6,915 nucleotides of DNA from Verrucomicrobiota bacterium (GTDB lineage Bacteria; Verrucomicrobiota; Verrucomicrobiia; Chthoniobacterales; UBA10450), in assembly GCA_003219095.1 (NCBI GenBank), contig QHPM01000161.1, forward strand, positions 875 to 7,789, given 5' to 3'. Position 1 is the first letter of the stretch. Every line of letters begins with the position of its first letter. A program made the translations under genes and the position numbers. A model generated the notes under the pieces. It saw only the letters and a program-made list of their open reading frames with translations. It did no database searches and had not been told where the DNA came from. Shown one piece after another: positions 6,092 through 6,915 of the stretch.

Positions 6092-6915
6092 ATGTCGAAA
6101 GCGATTGATCTGGGTAGCGCACGCGTCTCGCGTGCTGGCGATGGCGTCTCGCCATCGCGGACTTCTCTTACCTACTCCGGGAACAGGAAAGATTGTTTCG
6201 GCGAGACGCGTGCGCTACCCAGAACCGGCATCTACGCGTTAACCACTGCGATCATCCTCTTGTTCGCGGCGCAGTCTTTGTTTGCGCAAACGCCGACGCC
6301 GTTGCCTTCCTCATCGCCAACCGATCCGGCTTCCGAGCCCGTTGTTCTCGCGGTCGGGAAAGTAATGCCGGCAGTCGTTAACATTAATGCCGAGCGCGTG
6401 GTGCGCCGACAAATCCGCGATCCATTCGAAGATTTTGCGGCCGAATTCTTCGGCGCCTACCGCAGTCAACCACGCGAGGTCCGGCAGCGTCTGCAAAGTC
6501 TTGGCTCTGGCTTCATCGTTGACCCCGCCGGCTACATTGTGACCAATGAGCACGTGGTGCAGCGCGCGGCGGATCTGAGAATCGAAGTCACTACCAGCGA
6601 CGGGAAGGTTTACAACGCCCACTACATAACCGGCGATCCCAAGAAGGATCTCGCGTTTATCAAAATCGACGGCCAAACCGGATTCCCGTTCATTAATCTG
6701 GATAATCCTTCGCCCAATCTTCTCGGCCAAACGGTGATTGTCCTTGGCAACTCGGTCGGTTATGGCAGTTCTATCAGTCGCGGCGTCCTCAGTGGCTTGA
6801 AGCGAGAGATCACGATAGGCGACCTGGAGTACAAGGACCTGTTGCAAACCGACGCGGCGATTAATCCGGGAAATTCTGGCGGTCCCGTGGTCGATATTGC
6901 GGGCCGGCTAGTCGG
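6092..6915 (+). CDS. htrA: HtrA/DegP-type serine protease, C-terminus beyond window
   Basis: This is an envelope quality-control protease of the Do/HtrA family that degrades or refolds damaged exported proteins. I translated it from the ATG at 6092; 274 residues are in the window and the frame is open to the right edge. A signal-peptide core (about 47-60, IYALTTAIILLF) ends in SLFA-QT, a good signal peptidase I site after Ala65. A Pro/Ser linker follows, then the trypsin-like domain with GSGFIVDPAGYIVTNEHVV (His154), GDPKKDLAFIKI (Asp186) and TDAAINPGNSGGPVV (Ser262), a complete catalytic triad. The PDZ domains expected downstream lie outside the window. About 44 residues precede the signal-peptide core, of which 7-44 are encoded by a palindromic repeat; without them MSKAID-TGIYALTT would be an ordinary signal peptide. 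No in-frame ATG, GTG or TTG lies between the repeat and the core, so the ATG at 6092 is the only good start. No Shine-Dalgarno is seen. Confidence 0.92.
   Translation, partial: MSKAIDLGSARVSRAGDGVSPSRTSLTYSGNRKDCFGETRALPRTGIYALTTAIILLFAAQSLFAQTPTPLPSSSPTDPASEPVVLAVGKVMPAVVNINAERVVRRQIRDPFEDFAAEFFGAYRSQPREVRQRLQSLGSGFIVDPAGYIVTNEHVVQRAADLRIEVTTSDGKVYNAHYITGDPKKDLAFIKIDGQTGFPFINLDNPSPNLLGQTVIVLGNSVGYGSSISRGVLSGLKREITIGDLEYKDLLQTDAAINPGNSGGPVVDIAGRLV
6109..6223. mobile_element. 115-bp palindromic MITE-like element within the htrA 5' coding region
   Basis: Perfect 23-bp terminal inverted repeats (6109-6131 and 6201-6223) flank two tandem hairpins: GCACGCG-TCT-CGCGTGC (6119-6135) and GCGATGGCG-TCT-CGCCATCGC (6138-6158). 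The core GCGTCTCGC occurs twice directly and once inverted in the right arm. There is no transposase, so it would be non-autonomous. The element is open in the htrA frame and encodes residues 7-44. The right half is also open in another plus frame, which reads FRRDACAT; from memory this peptide recurs in spurious ORFs of Verrucomicrobiota. No obvious target-site duplication is visible in the flanks. Confidence 0.8.

Noticed and set aside
6311..6847. 178-codon minus-strand open frame opposite htrA
   Set aside because: It is fully antisense to the protease domain, which has a complete catalytic triad; the translation shows no recognisable family.

Overview
The window holds a block of minus-strand central-metabolism genes for the 2-oxoglutarate dehydrogenase complex, and the start of a divergent plus-strand gene for a periplasmic HtrA/DegP-type serine protease. 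In transcription order the minus-strand block is E1 (sucA, 5978 to 3204), a small VOC/glyoxalase-fold gene (3022 to 2558), E2 (sucB, 2377 to 1118) and E3 (lpdA, 1013 to beyond the left edge). The protease gene starts at 6092 and runs off the right edge. Both edge genes are cut only by the window.

The organism is a bacterium of moderately high GC. None of the five starts has a clear Shine-Dalgarno sequence. The window also carries several palindromic repeat-like elements. From memory, the element at 6109-6223 (core GCGTCTCGC, whose other frame reads RRDACAT) resembles dispersed repeats common in Verrucomicrobiota. I therefore favour that phylum, at moderate confidence and without any search behind it.

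E1, E2 and E3 together form the complex that converts 2-oxoglutarate, CoA and NAD+ to succinyl-CoA, CO2 and NADH in the TCA cycle. E1 decarboxylates using thiamine diphosphate, E2 carries the succinyl group on a lipoyl lysine to CoA, and E3 reoxidises the lipoamide through FAD to NAD+. The VOC gene has no known role in this complex and has its own AT-rich upstream region. Gaps between the minus-strand genes are about 100-180 bp and hold hairpin-forming sequence, so the block may not be one simple operon.

The most notable feature is the set of palindromic elements, two of which lie inside genes in frame. One, with 23-bp perfect terminal inverted repeats and two internal hairpins, lies between the start codon and the signal-peptide core of the protease, and encodes about 38 extra residues. 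A second, a pair of tandem palindromes, encodes part of the E2 linker. A palindrome 18/21 identical to half of the second recurs in sucA in the same reading phase. Two more palindromic sequences lie between genes. No RNA genes, CRISPR arrays or transposase genes were seen, and no stretch over 300 bp lacks a gene.
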